64,000 nucleotides of DNA, taken from the NCBI GenBank assembly GCA_031316155.1, contig JALDRB010000010.1, forward strand, positions 145,710 through 209,709, written 5' to 3'. The DNA comes from Candidatus Scalindua sp. (GTDB lineage Bacteria; Planctomycetota; Brocadiia; Brocadiales; Scalinduaceae). The notes under the pieces were generated by a model that was not told the DNA's origin, did not search any database, and worked only from the letters and a program-made list of their open reading frames with translations. Shown here one piece after another: positions 37,814-48,178 of the stretch. Positions within the stretch are counted from its first letter, which is position 1. Each line of letters starts with the position of its first letter. The translations under genes and the position numbers were made by a program.

Positions 37814-38080
37814 ATGGGTAAAAAAGGACAGACGTATTTTTGCGAAGTTTGCAGACAGAAGGTTGAGGTCGTAAAGGGCGGTTTTGGTATACTCGTATGC
37901 TGTGGCCAGGAGATGAAACGGGTTGAAGCAGGAAGCATGATGGAAACCTGGACGTCGGTACACCATAAGCCAGCTGAAGGAACCTCTTATATCTGTAAGG
38001 TGTGCGGACAGAAGATCAATGTTATTAACGAAACTACAGGAATATTAGAATGCTGTGGCCAGAGAATGAAAAGGGAATAA
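37814..38080 (+). CDS. Tandem desulforedoxin-domain protein in the nuo operon
   Basis: The 88-residue protein is two desulforedoxin-like modules. The first has Cys10, Cys13, Cys29 and Cys30, the second Cys61, Cys64, Cys80 and Cys81. Both show the C-x2-C-x15-CC spacing and the GILVCCGQEM/GILECCGQRM ending of desulforedoxin and of the N-terminal domain of desulfoferrodoxin. Each should bind one Fe(Cys)4 centre. It lies between nuoG and nuoH, 10 bases after the former and 19 before the latter, so it is co-transcribed with complex I. A role as one-electron carrier to or from complex I, or to superoxide reductase, is inference. Confidence 0.88.
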   Translation: MGKKGQTYFCEVCRQKVEVVKGGFGILVCCGQEMKRVEAGSMMETWTSVHHKPAEGTSYICKVCGQKINVINETTGILECCGQRMKRE

Positions 38081-38099
38081 CCCTGAGGAATTAATATAT

Positions 38100-39092
38100 A
38101 TGTTAGATGTTATTTTGTTTACCTTCATTGCAATCATCAAGATAAGTATAGTTTTCGGGTTACTCCTCCTGACTATTGCCTACCTTATTTGGATAGAACG
38201 AAAAGTTATGGCACATATGCAGGTACGACTTGGTCCAATGAGAGTGGGGTGGCACGGGCTTCTTCAACCCCTTGCAGATGGAATAAAATTGCTGTTCAAG
38301 GAAGATATTGTCCCTTACAAGGCCAGCAAAGTGCTCTTTATCATGGCGCCTGTCATTGCTATTGTCCCCGCTCTTATGTCCTTTGCTGTCATTCCTTTTG
38401 GTAACAAAATAACCATTTCAGGATATAGCATTGATATGGTTATTACGGACATAAATATCGGTATTCTCTTTATCCTCGCCGTCACTTCGGTAGGAGTTTA
38501 TGGTATTATCCTGGCCGGTTGGTCATCCAGCAATAAATATTCCTTGCTGGGAGGGTTGAGATCTTCAGCACAGATGATCAGTTATGAACTCTCAATAGGT
38601 TTATCACTGATAGGCGTTCTCATGATAACTCAATCACTGAGTCTTGTTGACATTGTTAATGCACAATCCAAGTGGTGGTTTGTGTTATTCCAACCGATAG
38701 GGTTTATGGTGTATGCGATAAGTGCTGTTGCAGAGGTGAACAGATGTCCATTTGATTTACCGGAAGCCGAATCTGAGCTGGTTGCAGGATACCACACTGA
38801 ATATAGCAGTATGAAATTCTCACTGTTTTTTATGGCTGAATATGCCAATATTCTTACCGTTTCGGCAATTGCCGTTACCTTTTTCTTTGGAGGATGGAGG
38901 GGGCCGTTCCTTCCACCTGTGATCTGGTTCTTAATTAAGATGTTTTTATGCATATTCTTTTTCGTATGGATACGATCAACGTATCCCAGATTCCGGTACG
39001 ATCAGCTAATGAATTTCGGGTGGAAATTTTTGCTACCCGTTGCTTTAGCAAACATCATTGTTACGGGACTTGTTATAGTACTGATTGGATAG
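38100..39092 (+). CDS. nuoH: NADH-quinone oxidoreductase subunit H
   Basis: The 330-residue membrane subunit links the peripheral and proton-pumping arms. Signatures are WIERKVMAHMQVRLGPMRVG, LADGIKLLFKED, EVNRCPFDLPEAESELVAGY and RSTYPRFRYDQLM. It has about eight membrane helices and normal length. It is followed by a 281-base gap before nuoI. Confidence 0.96.
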   Translation: MLDVILFTFIAIIKISIVFGLLLLTIAYLIWIERKVMAHMQVRLGPMRVGWHGLLQPLADGIKLLFKEDIVPYKASKVLFIMAPVIAIVPALMSFAVIPFGNKITISGYSIDMVITDINIGILFILAVTSVGVYGIILAGWSSSNKYSLLGGLRSSAQMISYELSIGLSLIGVLMITQSLSLVDIVNAQSKWWFVLFQPIGFMVYAISAVAEVNRCPFDLPEAESELVAGYHTEYSSMKFSLFFMAEYANILTVSAIAVTFFFGGWRGPFLPPVIWFLIKMFLCIFFFVWIRSTYPRFRYDQLMNFGWKFLLPVALANIIVTGLVIVLIG

Positions 39093-39152
39093 AATTGTTC
39101 GAAGAAAATTTTATCTTTTAACTTGCTCGGTTCATATATAGCTTACTATGGA

Positions 39153-39201
39153 AAGTTAGTCAGTCAAACGAGCATCCTGACGGACCAGGATAGCCTAACT
39201 T
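39153..39201 (+). repeat. Nested hairpin between nuoH and nuoI
   Basis: AAGTTAG at 39153 pairs with CTAACTT ending at 39201, and inside it ATCCTG pairs with CAGGAT. A closely similar AAGTTAG/CTAACTT hairpin occurs at 53843 after another gene. It could attenuate or process the nuo transcript. Confidence 0.5.
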
Positions 39202-39256
39202 GATTGCAGAGGAATTTTTATTTTAAGACTCAATATACCAATAGTTTACCTTTTTT

Positions 39257-39354
39257 GTGCGTTAGCACATATCAAAATGGCGTAAAGCAACGACACGGAC
39301 GTCGTTGCCTGCCCGGATGACTCCGTGTGGTTCTGGCGGGCAGGATGCACTAAT
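39257..39354 (-). repeat. Dispersed repeat family B, copy 3 (inside the nuo operon)
   Basis: The copy runs from GTGCGTTAGCACATATCAAA to GGCAGGATGCACTAATTC and includes AAAGCAACGACACGGACGTC. It carries an extra GC-rich arm. It lies 20 bases before the nuoI start, so nuoH and nuoI are separated by repeat DNA. Confidence 0.75.
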
Positions 39355-39373
39355 TCAAGAAAGAAAGTTTAAG

Positions 39374-39793
39374 ATGATAAAACCATTACTTCAAGGTTTA
39401 GCACTTACATTAAAATATTTTATAAGACCTTCTCAGGTAGTAACCATGCAGTATCCTGAAGAGAGATGGACGCCTTATCCACGTTTTAGAGGTTTACACG
39501 AATTACAGAGAGATCAAAATGGTAAAGAGAAATGCGTGGCATGCGGACTTTGCTCCACCGTTTGCCCTTCTGAGTGTATTCATATTGTAAGTGCCGAAAA
39601 TGCTCAGGGAGAACGATACTCAGAGGTTTACGAAATAGACATGCTTCGCTGCATTTTTTGTGGATACTGCCAGGAAGTATGCCCTGAAGACGCCATCTTT
39701 TTGAAGCAGGAGTATGAACTGGCATCTTCAGAGGGAACAGGATTTATTTATGGTAAAGAGAGACTGCTCGCGCCGTTAAAGAAACATAAATAA
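39374..39793 (+). CDS. nuoI: NADH-quinone oxidoreductase subunit I
   Basis: The 139-residue protein has two [4Fe-4S] motifs, CVACGLCSTVCPSEC and CIFCGYCQEVCPEDAI (clusters N6a/N6b), with the upstream QYPEERWTPYPRFRGLHEL signature. The open frame extends to 39305, but that part is encoded by repeat B3 (MPARMTPCGSGGQDAL), so I place the start at ATG 39374, where AAGAAAG precedes it. Confidence 0.94.
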   Translation: MIKPLLQGLALTLKYFIRPSQVVTMQYPEERWTPYPRFRGLHELQRDQNGKEKCVACGLCSTVCPSECIHIVSAENAQGERYSEVYEIDMLRCIFCGYCQEVCPEDAIFLKQEYELASSEGTGFIYGKERLLAPLKKHK

Positions 39794-39884
39794 TGTTTGG
39801 TGTAATCGCGTACAAAACAGTTGCGGTATATCACAAACGGGTTGACCTGAAAAAGAGAAGATTCGCATCACGGAGATTTTTATT

Positions 39885-40409
39885 ATGTTAGAAAGTTTGT
39901 TATTTATCATAATGGGTTTGATTGTCATCACTTGTGCTATTGGTGTCGTCTTTCAAAAGAATCCTATCTATAGTGCTGTCTTTCTCATCCAGACAATGGT
40001 CTCTCTAGCTGTTCTATATATTCTTCTGCATGCCCAATTTGTCGCTGCAGTTCAGGTAATGGTCTATGCAGGTGCGGTAATGGTGCTTTTTGTTTTTGTA
40101 ATAATGTTGCTTAATGTGCAGAGGGCTGATCAGGAGTTAGGTAAGGACAGATTGATATTCCAGAAAGTATCTGCCATATTTTTGGGTTTACTTTTGTTTG
40201 CTGTTATTGGTATTGTAACGGTAAGATCTGTCTTACAGGGAACAAAGGGCGAGTATACTCCAGAGCATATGAATGAAATAGGAAACACTCAGCTTGTAGG
40301 AAAATTACTTTTTACAGATTATGTTTTCCCTTTTGAGATCGCTTCCATCTTGTTATTTGCAGCCATCATCGGTGCAATTATTTTAGCAAAAAAAGAACTG
40401 AAGGAATAA
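39885..40409 (+). CDS. nuoJ: NADH-quinone oxidoreductase subunit J
   Basis: The 174-residue membrane protein has five helices and the NuoJ signature [20 protein letters not shown]. It ends [14 protein letters not shown] then [11 protein letters not shown]. It starts 91 bases after nuoI and is followed by nuoK after 4 bases. Confidence 0.95.
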   Translation: MLESLLFIIMGLIVITCAIGVVFQKNPIYSAVFLIQTMVSLAVLYILLHAQFVAAVQVMVYAGAVMVLFVFVIMLLNVQRADQELGKDRLIFQKVSAIFLGLLLFAVIGIVTVRSVLQGTKGEYTPEHMNEIGNTQLVGKLLFTDYVFPFEIASILLFAAIIGAIILAKKELKE

Positions 40410-40413
40410 GGAA

Positions 40414-40716
40414 ATGATTCCATTAACATGGTATTTAATCTTGTCCGGCGCTCTTTTTACAATAGGAGCAACTGGTGTTCTCATCCGAAGGAACGCTCTT
40501 GTTATTTTGATGTGTATTGAACTCATGTTAAACGCAGTAAATCTGGCCTTTGTAACCTTCTCTCGGCATCACGACTCAATGGATGGACAGATATTTGTCT
40601 TCTTCATCATGACGGTTGCCGCAGCAGAAGCAGCCGTAGGTCTTGCAATCATAGTCGCTGTCTTTAAAAATAAAGCTACCGTAAACGTTGATAAAATAAA
40701 CTTAATGAAGTGGTAA
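40414..40716 (+). CDS. nuoK: NADH-quinone oxidoreductase subunit K
   Basis: The 100-residue protein has three helices with conserved glutamates in [19 protein letters not shown] and [15 protein letters not shown]. The length is typical. Its end overlaps the presumed GTG start of nuoL. Confidence 0.96.
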   Translation: MIPLTWYLILSGALFTIGATGVLIRRNALVILMCIELMLNAVNLAFVTFSRHHDSMDGQIFVFFIMTVAAAEAAVGLAIIVAVFKNKATVNVDKINLMKW

Positions 40717-42671
40717 CAGAAAATATGCCAGGTTTGTTTGGAGAATCATTTTTGGACTTAATCGGTCTTGTACTTTTATTCCCTCTTGCCGGAGCGATAG
40801 TAAACGGTCTCTGTGGAAAAAAACTGAGCCCATCAATTGTAGGCTTTATCGGGTGTGCGACCGTTGGATTGGCATTTCTGATTTCGATTCTTGTCTTCCT
40901 GGATCTCCTGAAACTTTCACCCGAACATCGCCTTTTTGAAAAGGAGTTTTTTACCTGGATCGGTTCCGGTTCATTTACAGCTGTTGCCGGTTTACAGGTA
41001 GATCCACTTTCGACGGTAATGATTCTGGTCGTTACCGGTGTAGGCTTTCTGATACATGTTTATTCCATAGGATACATGCATGGAGATGAAGGTTTTTATC
41101 GTTATTTTACCTATCTGAATTTGTTTACGTTCTCTATGTTGTTGTTAGTTTTGGCAAATAATTTTCTTCTCATGTTTATTGGATGGGAGGGTGTCGGTTT
41201 ATGTTCCTATCTGCTGATTGGTTACTGGTTTGAAAAGAAATCTGCATCGAGCGCCGGAAAGAAGGCCTTTATCGTAAACCGTATCGGCGATTTTGGTTTT
41301 ATCCTGGCCATCCTGTTGATTTTTGTTACATTCAACACCGTTGACTTCACTGAGGTCTTCCATTCAGCACCCAAACAGTTGACAACGGGCAGTCTGGTAG
41401 CAACGGTTATTACGCTTTTATTGTTTTTAGGAGCAACGGGTAAATCGGCACAAATACCTCTCTATACTTGGCTTCCAGATGCCATGGAGGGGCCAACACC
41501 CGTCAGCGCACTCATACATGCCGCAACAATGGTGACTGCTGGCGTATACATGGTTGTCAGGTGTAACGTCTTGTTTGTTATGTCGCCTTTTTCATTGACC
41601 ATTGTGGCAGTAATCGGGGGAGCTACGGCACTGTTTGCGGCGACTATTGGTCTTGCACAAAATGATATTAAGAGGGTACTGGCGTATTCCACGGTCAGCC
41701 AGATAGGATATATGTTTCTTGCTTGTGGTGTAGGGGCTTTTGTCACAGGAATATTCCATCTGATCACCCATGCCTTTTTCAAGGCATTGCTCTTCCTTGG
41801 TTCCGGAAGTGTTATCCATGCCCTGGGTGGTGAACAGGATATGCGAAAGATGGGCGGGCTGAAAAAATATTTACCTACGACGTACAAAACGTTTCTGATT
41901 GGAACTCTCGCAATTGCAGGGATACCTCCATTCGCCGGATTTTTCAGTAAGGATGAAATTTTACTTGAGGCATATACCAAAGGGAATCTTCTTTTCTGGG
42001 GTTTGGGAGCATTTGCGGCGCTCCTGACGGCTTTCTACATGTTCAGGCTACTTTTTATGACTTTCCATGGAAAATCGAGAATGGACAAGCATGTAGAAGA
42101 ACACGTCCATGAATCTCCCATGAACATGCTCTTACCCTTAATGATTCTTGCTTTTCTTTCCGTCGTAGGGGGCTTTCTTGGATTCCCGGCTGCAAGTGCC
42201 ATAAACAATTTTCTCGCTCCTGTTGTGGGAGGTAGAGGACATATAGGAATGGTTAATGGTGGAGAAACACATCACGTTTCTCAAAATCTCATGTTTTCTA
42301 TGATGGGGCTTTCAACCGGTATTGCCATAGTAGGTATCATGTTAGCATACATACTGTATTGTAAAAAACCAGATCTCCCGGCACAAATAGCCGGCAGGTT
42401 TAAATTTGTCTATAATATATTATTGAATAAATATTACGTTGACGAAATCTATGATGCTACAATTGTCAATCCAACAATAAAGAGCTCTTTTTTTCTCTGG
42501 AGATGGATTGATGTAAGAATAATAGATGGTTTTGTAAATGGAGTTGCCAGGTTTGTTGAACTGAAAAGTGAAGTTTTGAGGCTTTTTCAAACTGGTTTTG
42601 TGCGTAATTATGCACTGTCAATGCTTTTAGGTGGTATTATCATAATAATATGTGCTCTGTTTTTTCTCTAG
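40710..42671 (+). CDS. nuoL: NADH-quinone oxidoreductase subunit L
   Basis: The 653-residue antiporter-like subunit has more than a dozen helices. Signatures are [58 protein letters not shown] and the C-terminal lateral helix region. The start is GTG at 40710 (overlapping nuoK) or ATG at 40725; neither has a clear ribosome-binding site. Confidence 0.95.
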   Translation: MVTENMPGLFGESFLDLIGLVLLFPLAGAIVNGLCGKKLSPSIVGFIGCATVGLAFLISILVFLDLLKLSPEHRLFEKEFFTWIGSGSFTAVAGLQVDPLSTVMILVVTGVGFLIHVYSIGYMHGDEGFYRYFTYLNLFTFSMLLLVLANNFLLMFIGWEGVGLCSYLLIGYWFEKKSASSAGKKAFIVNRIGDFGFILAILLIFVTFNTVDFTEVFHSAPKQLTTGSLVATVITLLLFLGATGKSAQIPLYTWLPDAMEGPTPVSALIHAATMVTAGVYMVVRCNVLFVMSPFSLTIVAVIGGATALFAATIGLAQNDIKRVLAYSTVSQIGYMFLACGVGAFVTGIFHLITHAFFKALLFLGSGSVIHALGGEQDMRKMGGLKKYLPTTYKTFLIGTLAIAGIPPFAGFFSKDEILLEAYTKGNLLFWGLGAFAALLTAFYMFRLLFMTFHGKSRMDKHVEEHVHESPMNMLLPLMILAFLSVVGGFLGFPAASAINNFLAPVVGGRGHIGMVNGGETHHVSQNLMFSMMGLSTGIAIVGIMLAYILYCKKPDLPAQIAGRFKFVYNILLNKYYVDEIYDATIVNPTIKSSFFLWRWIDVRIIDGFVNGVARFVELKSEVLRLFQTGFVRNYALSMLLGGIIIIICALFFL

Positions 42672-42735
42672 ATACTCGTCTCTTTCTCTAAAATATAAAT
42701 AAATTAATTAATTTTCAAAGGAATCAGTTTATTAC

Positions 42736-44289
42736 ATGAGTTTTCCAATACTAACCGTAGCAACATTTCTGCCGCTTGCAGGAGCAATATGGATTCTCTT
42801 TATCGATAAGAAAAAAGAAGAAAAGATTAAGCAAATAGCACTGGTTACCTCTATCGGCGCCTTCATTATGTCTCTTCCCTTGTACTTTAATTTCAACCTT
42901 ACAACCCATGAATTTCAATTTGTTGAAAATATTCCATGGATTAAGGAGTTTGGAATCAGCTATCATGTTGGTATTGACGGGATAAGCCTCTTTCTTTTTC
43001 TCCTTACAAGTTTCCTTACCTGTATTGCAATACTGGCTTCATGGACTATAAAGGAGAGAATTAAAGAGTATATGATTTCCATGCTTGTCCTGGCAACAGG
43101 AATGTTGGGTGTATTCATATCGCTGGATCTGTTCCTTTTTTATGTGTTCTGGGAATTAATGCTCATACCAATGTACCTGTTAATCGGTGTATGGGGTGGG
43201 CCAAGAAGGATTTATGCGACAATCAAGTTCTTTATCTACACGATGGCCGGCAGTGTATTAATGCTGCTCGCTATACTGGCAATTCATACCCTGAATTATA
43301 AGGAAACTGGTGAACATACATTCGACTTGTTGAAGATGTATGATCTTGACATCCCCATGGGAACTCAATTCTGGCTCTTTTTGGCATTCTTTTTCGCCTT
43401 TGCCATCAAGGTTCCCATGTTTCCGTTTCATACATGGCTGCCAGACGCACATGTAGAGGCGCCAACTGCGGGAAGCGTTATATTGGCTGGTGTCTTATTG
43501 AAGATGGGTACATACGGTTTTATCCGTTTCAGTCTGCCCCTATTCCCATACGCAAGCCATCAATTCGTGCCTTTTATCGCGTGGCTGGCTCTTATAGGAA
43601 TCATATATGGCGCACTTGTTGCGATGGTACAGGAGGATCTTAAAAAACTCATTGCGTATTCGAGTGTTAGTCATCTCGGGTTTGTTATGCTTGGCATTTT
43701 CGTTTTCAATATCCAGGGTTTAGAAGGGAGCATACTTCAGATGGTTAATCATGGGCTGAGTACAGGTGCGTTATTCTTGCTTGTCGGTATGATCTACGAG
43801 AGAAGACATACCAGGATGATTGCTGATTTTGGCGGGCTGGCAAAACAGATTCCGATTTTCGCCGTCTTCTTTATGATTGTTACATTATCCTCTATCGGAT
43901 TACCGGGATTAAATGGTTTTGTCGGAGAATTTCTCGTCCTGTTAGGTACATTCAAGTCCAATGTTCTTAATGCTACCTTTGCGACAACCGGAGTTGTCCT
44001 TTCAGCTTGTTACATGCTCTGGATGTTTCAAAGAGTTATGTTCAACAAACTCTCAAACAAAAAGAATCAAAACATGGCAGACATAAACAGCCGCGAATGG
44101 GCAATTATACTGCCAATTGTTATCCTCATTTTTTGGATTGGTATTTATCCAAAGCCTATTATATCCAGACTGGATTCATCCGTAAACCATCTCTTAACCC
44201 GGGTAGATGAAAAATACAAAACAACCTTAAACAAGGTTACAAAGGATAAGGAGAAGTTAGCACTGAAGGAAGATAACGTATGGAAATAA
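42736..44289 (+). CDS. nuoM: NADH-quinone oxidoreductase subunit M
   Basis: The 517-residue antiporter-like proton-pumping subunit shows [40 protein letters not shown] and [14 protein letters not shown]. The conserved Glu (WELM) and Lys residues of the family are present. AAAGGAA precedes the start. It overlaps nuoN by 10 bases. Confidence 0.96.
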   Translation: MSFPILTVATFLPLAGAIWILFIDKKKEEKIKQIALVTSIGAFIMSLPLYFNFNLTTHEFQFVENIPWIKEFGISYHVGIDGISLFLFLLTSFLTCIAILASWTIKERIKEYMISMLVLATGMLGVFISLDLFLFYVFWELMLIPMYLLIGVWGGPRRIYATIKFFIYTMAGSVLMLLAILAIHTLNYKETGEHTFDLLKMYDLDIPMGTQFWLFLAFFFAFAIKVPMFPFHTWLPDAHVEAPTAGSVILAGVLLKMGTYGFIRFSLPLFPYASHQFVPFIAWLALIGIIYGALVAMVQEDLKKLIAYSSVSHLGFVMLGIFVFNIQGLEGSILQMVNHGLSTGALFLLVGMIYERRHTRMIADFGGLAKQIPIFAVFFMIVTLSSIGLPGLNGFVGEFLVLLGTFKSNVLNATFATTGVVLSACYMLWMFQRVMFNKLSNKKNQNMADINSREWAIILPIVILIFWIGIYPKPIISRLDSSVNHLLTRVDEKYKTTLNKVTKDKEKLALKEDNVWK

Positions 44290-45731
44290 CAGTTCCACCA
44301 TTTGATATTAAAAGTATTGCACCTATTATTCTCGTAACCATAACAGGTATCGTGGTCCTCATAACTGACGTATTTCTCAAGAAGCTCCCTAAGGAGACGC
44401 TCGGATATTTCAGCTTCCTTGCGGTACTGATCACGGGTGTAATCATCTCCTCTCAACTGGGCACAACAGTATACTCATTCAGTAATACCTTTGTTGTTGA
44501 TGATTTTTCGATTTTCTTTAATTTTATCTTTCTCATAAGTACGGCGATCGTAATCCTGATGTCCGTGACTTACTTAAGACAAGAAGGAATTAACTATGGC
44601 GAGTACTATACATTGATTCTGTTTGCTACAGTGGGTATGATGCTGATGGCGGGTGGTGCAGACTTGATTACCATCTTTCTTGGTCTTGAAATAATGTCCA
44701 TATCACTTTACGTCCTGGCAGGTTTCAGAAGAGATCGATTAGATTCAAACGAGGCCTCTTTGAAATATTTCTTACTCGGGGCTTTTTCCACCTGTTTTCT
44801 CCTCTATGGAATTGCTTTGCTCTACGGTGCTACCGGTACCACAAATATCAATGAAATAGGAACATTTATCACTAACAACCATGCTTACTCTAACCCCATG
44901 ATCATTATGGGTACCTGTCTGCTTATCATTGGTTTTGGTTTTAAAACGGCTTCCGTACCATTTCACAAATGGGCACCTGATGTTTACCAGGGTGCGCCCA
45001 CATCGGTAACGGCATTCATGTCTGCTGGGCCAAAAGCAGCCGCCTTTGCAGTCTTCCTGAGAGTATTTTTGGTTTCACTGCCAGGCTTGGAAACTAAGTG
45101 GTCTGTGATTTTGTGGGTAATGTCAGTCCTTACTATGACTGTGGGAAATGTTGTAGCCATAACACAAACAAACATAAAAAGGATGCTTGCATACTCCAGT
45201 ATTGCCCATGCAGGTTATGTTCTTATGGCCATTGTCACAGCAAGCAGTCTAGGAACAGCGAGTATACTCTTTTATCTGCTAGTTTATGTGTTTATGAATC
45301 TTGGGGCGTTTGCTGTAATAATGGTACTTGGTAAAAAGGGGAAAGAAAATCTTCAAATTGATGATTACAGCGGTTTGGGATATAAACATCCGGTATTGGC
45401 AATAACCATGAGCATATTTATGTTTTCCCTGGCGGGAATACCACCATTTGCGGGATTCATGGGGAAATTTTATATCTTCAGCTCTGCTATTAAATCAGGA
45501 TACATTGTGCTTGCCATAATTGGCGTAATTAACAGTGTAATATCAGTTTACTATTATTTGAGAGTAACGGTAGTAATGTATATGAAGCAACCTGTTCGGG
45601 AATTTGCTCCGCTTTCACTTTCACCCTTTATAATTCTAGCCCTTATTATTACCATTTGGGGTACTATTCATCTTGGTATATTTCCTTCAAGGATCATAGA
45701 ATTTGCCCAAGAATCCGTGTTGCTGCCGTAA
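44280..45731 (+). CDS. nuoN: NADH-quinone oxidoreductase subunit N
   Basis: The 483-residue antiporter-like subunit is the last gene of the operon. Signatures include [39 protein letters not shown] and [16 protein letters not shown]. The length is normal. No terminator hairpin is obvious in the following 150 bases. Confidence 0.96.
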   Translation: MEITVPPFDIKSIAPIILVTITGIVVLITDVFLKKLPKETLGYFSFLAVLITGVIISSQLGTTVYSFSNTFVVDDFSIFFNFIFLISTAIVILMSVTYLRQEGINYGEYYTLILFATVGMMLMAGGADLITIFLGLEIMSISLYVLAGFRRDRLDSNEASLKYFLLGAFSTCFLLYGIALLYGATGTTNINEIGTFITNNHAYSNPMIIMGTCLLIIGFGFKTASVPFHKWAPDVYQGAPTSVTAFMSAGPKAAAFAVFLRVFLVSLPGLETKWSVILWVMSVLTMTVGNVVAITQTNIKRMLAYSSIAHAGYVLMAIVTASSLGTASILFYLLVYVFMNLGAFAVIMVLGKKGKENLQIDDYSGLGYKHPVLAITMSIFMFSLAGIPPFAGFMGKFYIFSSAIKSGYIVLAIIGVINSVISVYYYLRVTVVMYMKQPVREFAPLSLSPFIILALIITIWGTIHLGIFPSRIIEFAQESVLLP

Positions 45732-46267
45732 TCAATTCTCTTTGGTAATGAGCAGTTTAAAGGTGGGTTGTTAATCCATTCTTCTCTTTTGGCAGAGAGC
45801 ACCTGGAGATACTATAATTTGTAAATCAGTAAAGCAAATCACAAGTTAGGCTTTCGGCAAATTCTTGCGTCTTTATTATGCGTAACTATGAAGAACCAGA
45901 ACCAAACAGGGGTTAAAAAATTACAAATCTCAAATCACAAACAACAAACAAATTACAAAATCCAATGTTCCCCTGCCTATCGGCAGACAGAAATGAACAA
46001 AACCAGTCTGTTTGGAATTTTGTGCTTATTTATTATGATTTGTTTGTTATTTGGAATTTATTATTTGGTGCTTATCCGTCCGACCAAGTCATCCGGTCGG
46101 GTTTCTTACCCGCCAACAATATTGGCAACTTTGAATTTCCTCATACATCAAAGTAGTTCTCAATATAAAAATAAGCTTGATCTCAAAGGTGAATTATACC
46201 GCTCTATTCGAGATTGGGATTTCCGAAAATATTTTGGGTTGGAAACTGGATTAACTACTCATAAAGA
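45732..46267. other. Repeat-containing gap after nuoN
   Basis: A 127-residue frame (45888-46271) spans this gap, but most of it is translated repeat C, so I do not call it. About 150 bases before and 190 after the repeat show no gene. Confidence 0.5.
45917..46075 (-). repeat. Dispersed AT-rich repeat family C, solo copy 2
   Basis: In reverse orientation it reads ATAAGCACCAAATAATAAAT, then AACAGACTGGTTTTGTTCAT and a hairpin TGTCTGCCGATAGGCAGG, ending TTTGAGATTTGTAATTTTT. It aligns along its whole length with copy 1 at 23942-24107, again without a gene inside. Confidence 0.7.
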
Positions 46268-47539
46268 ATGACTAAAGTACCGGTATTACCAAATAAGAAG
46301 TGTTATAAGAGAGTGAGAATACACATTGTATGTCTATTTGTTGTGTGTATAGCATTTATCCTTGCTGAGTCTGCCAGTGGTTCCGAACAAACCTGTGGTG
46401 TTGATTATACCATTGCACTCCATCCGGATCGTGATAGCGCCACCGTATCTATTTGTCTGGAAAACGGTGCGCTGTTTAACCGTCTTGATTTTCATCTCAA
46501 GCCTGATCAACAATCTGATTTGCATGCAGATGGTAAACTTCGCATAGATGGTGACCGTGCCATCTGGGAACCCCCTGAAGGGCAGGCAGTCTTGAGTTTA
46601 ACCGCTAAACTTACCCATCAGCGAAAAAGCGGGAAGTATGATGCGCGTATGACTCCTGACTGGGCAATATTTCGTGGTGACGATATGATTCCTGCGGTAA
46701 AAGTACGGACAGTTAAGGATGCTACCTTTCTTGCAAAACTGCACTTTGTATTGCCACCGGGCTGGACCAATGTGGATACCGGCTGGCCAAGGGAGCCCGA
46801 TGGAAGTTTCACGATAGACAATCCGAGACGTCGTTTTGACAGGCCGGTGGGGTGGATGATTGCCGGCAAGGTGGGCACACGTCGTGAAATTATCGGTTCT
46901 ACCGAAATCTGTGTGGGTGCGCCGGTCGGAAGCACCATGCACCGTATGGATATATTAACCTTCATTAATTTCATTTGGCGTGATGTTGTGAGAACGTTTG
47001 AGAAAATACCGGGGAAGTTACTCTTGGTAGGTGCAAATGACCCGATGTGGCGGGGAGGTTTGTCATCTCCTAACTCACTGTTTCTGCACGCTGATCTACC
47101 ACTTATCAGCGAAAATACGGCAAGTAGTACGTTGATACATGAGCTAACGCACGTTATTACTCGCATAAGGGGAGAGTTGAATGATGACTGGATTGCCGAA
47201 GGTCTTGCTGAATATTATTCTATCGAACTGATATACCGAGCCGGCGGTATGAGTGAGGCGCGGTACCAAAAGGCGAGAAACTGGTTAGCGCTGCGAAGTC
47301 ACGATGTAACCACTCTGCGTGTTGTTAACTCGAAAGGGCCGGTCACCGCCCGCGCAGTTATCCTTTTCCAGGATCTGGACAAAGAGATTCGACGTCTCAC
47401 GAAGGAAAAATATAACATCGATGACGTTACCCGAAAACTCATGAAACAGAGAAAGGTTTCACTCGATGATTTGCGCCGTATCTCGGAACAACTGGTTGGC
47501 GGTAAAATCGTTGTACTGGACACTCCTCTTCTGAAATGA
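46268..47539 (+). CDS. Secreted gluzincin-like metallopeptidase
   Basis: The 423-residue protein has a signal peptide (VRIHIVCLFVVCIAFILA) and a beta-rich N-terminal domain. A zinc site LIHELTHVITRI (His291, Glu292, His295) is followed by WIAEGLAEYYS with Glu311, the third ligand. This HExxH + ExxAE arrangement fits the M1/M61 peptidase clan; the C-terminal half is helical and shorter than in true M1 enzymes. The substrate is unknown. Base composition is more GC-rich than its neighbours, which suggests a different origin. Confidence 0.7.
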   Translation: MTKVPVLPNKKCYKRVRIHIVCLFVVCIAFILAESASGSEQTCGVDYTIALHPDRDSATVSICLENGALFNRLDFHLKPDQQSDLHADGKLRIDGDRAIWEPPEGQAVLSLTAKLTHQRKSGKYDARMTPDWAIFRGDDMIPAVKVRTVKDATFLAKLHFVLPPGWTNVDTGWPREPDGSFTIDNPRRRFDRPVGWMIAGKVGTRREIIGSTEICVGAPVGSTMHRMDILTFINFIWRDVVRTFEKIPGKLLLVGANDPMWRGGLSSPNSLFLHADLPLISENTASSTLIHELTHVITRIRGELNDDWIAEGLAEYYSIELIYRAGGMSEARYQKARNWLALRSHDVTTLRVVNSKGPVTARAVILFQDLDKEIRRLTKEKYNIDDVTRKLMKQRKVSLDDLRRISEQLVGGKIVVLDTPLLK

Positions 47540-47596
47540 TTTCTCGCCTAATGGAGGAAGTCACACTTCAAGTCGTTATTGACGGGAAAGGTATAA

Positions 47597-47722
47597 ATAA
47601 GCACCAAATAATAAAAGCCAAATAACAAATAAATATCAACCAGCTCAACGAGTGTTCCCACCCGAACGTACCGTTCGGTACGGGCGGGCAACGAGCATTC
47701 TGGCGGGTAAGTAAAGTTCAAA
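47597..47722 (+). repeat. Repeat family C, left arm of the four-helix-bundle unit
   Basis: It begins ATAAGCACCAAATAATAAAA like the solo copies, then carries a GC-rich hairpin (CCCGAACGTACCGTTCGGTACGGG). It ends with AAAGTTCAAAATGTCC, the last bases being the start of the gene at 47723. Confidence 0.7.
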
Positions 47723-48073
47723 ATGTCCAAACAATATGATTTAGAAGAGCGTTCTTTCCAGTTTGCCAAAAATGTTTCTCTGTATATTAAGAATTTTTCA
47801 AGAACTATTTCTAACACAGAATACGGAAAGCAAGTGGTAAGGGCTTCTGGTTTTGTTGGCGCCAACTACATTGAGGCTAATGAAGCGTTAAGTAAGAAAG
47901 ATTTTATTATGAGAATCAAAATATGTCGTAAAGAAGCAAAAGAATCTGCTTATTGGTTAAGGTTAATAGTTGAAACTAACAGTGGAAAGTATACGGAAGA
48001 CGGAAAAAAACTTTTTAATGAGGCAATCGAGTTTAAAAAGATATTTTCATCCATTATTGAAAAATCAAAGTAG
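47723..48073 (+). CDS. Four-helix-bundle protein (23S rRNA intervening-sequence protein / Avd-like family)
   Basis: The 116-residue helical protein begins MSKQYDLEERSFQFAKNVSL and contains VVRASGFVGANYIEANEA and KICRKEAKESAYWLRLI, which are hallmarks of the family. Members occur in 23S rRNA intervening sequences and as stand-alone genes, and resemble the Avd protein of diversity-generating retroelements. Their role is unsettled. Here the gene is framed by two arms of repeat C, and the start codon lies inside the repeat sequence. A truncated relative is at 62278. Confidence 0.85.
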   Translation: MSKQYDLEERSFQFAKNVSLYIKNFSRTISNTEYGKQVVRASGFVGANYIEANEALSKKDFIMRIKICRKEAKESAYWLRLIVETNSGKYTEDGKKLFNEAIEFKKIFSSIIEKSK

Positions 48074-48078
48074 TTTGT

Positions 48079-48140
48079 CGTTTCATGCATTAGAATTTGT
48101 AATTTGTTTGTAATTTGTGATTTGAGATTTGTATTTTATC
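48079..48140 (+). repeat. Repeat family C, right arm of the four-helix-bundle unit
   Basis: It reads GAATTTGTAATTTGTTTGTA then TTTGTGATTTGAGATTTGTA TTTTATC, matching the right ends of the solo copies at 23942 and 45917. Confidence 0.7.
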
Positions 48141-48178
48141 AACACCTATTTGATTCTGGCTCGTCCAGATCAGGTATT

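Noticed and set aside
41462..41980. 172-residue minus-strand frame inside nuoL
   Set aside because: Shadow of the conserved nuoL coding sequence.
45888..46271. 127-residue open frame after nuoN
   Set aside because: Most of it is translated repeat C (the same strings occur at 23942 and 48079), and it has no ribosome-binding site.
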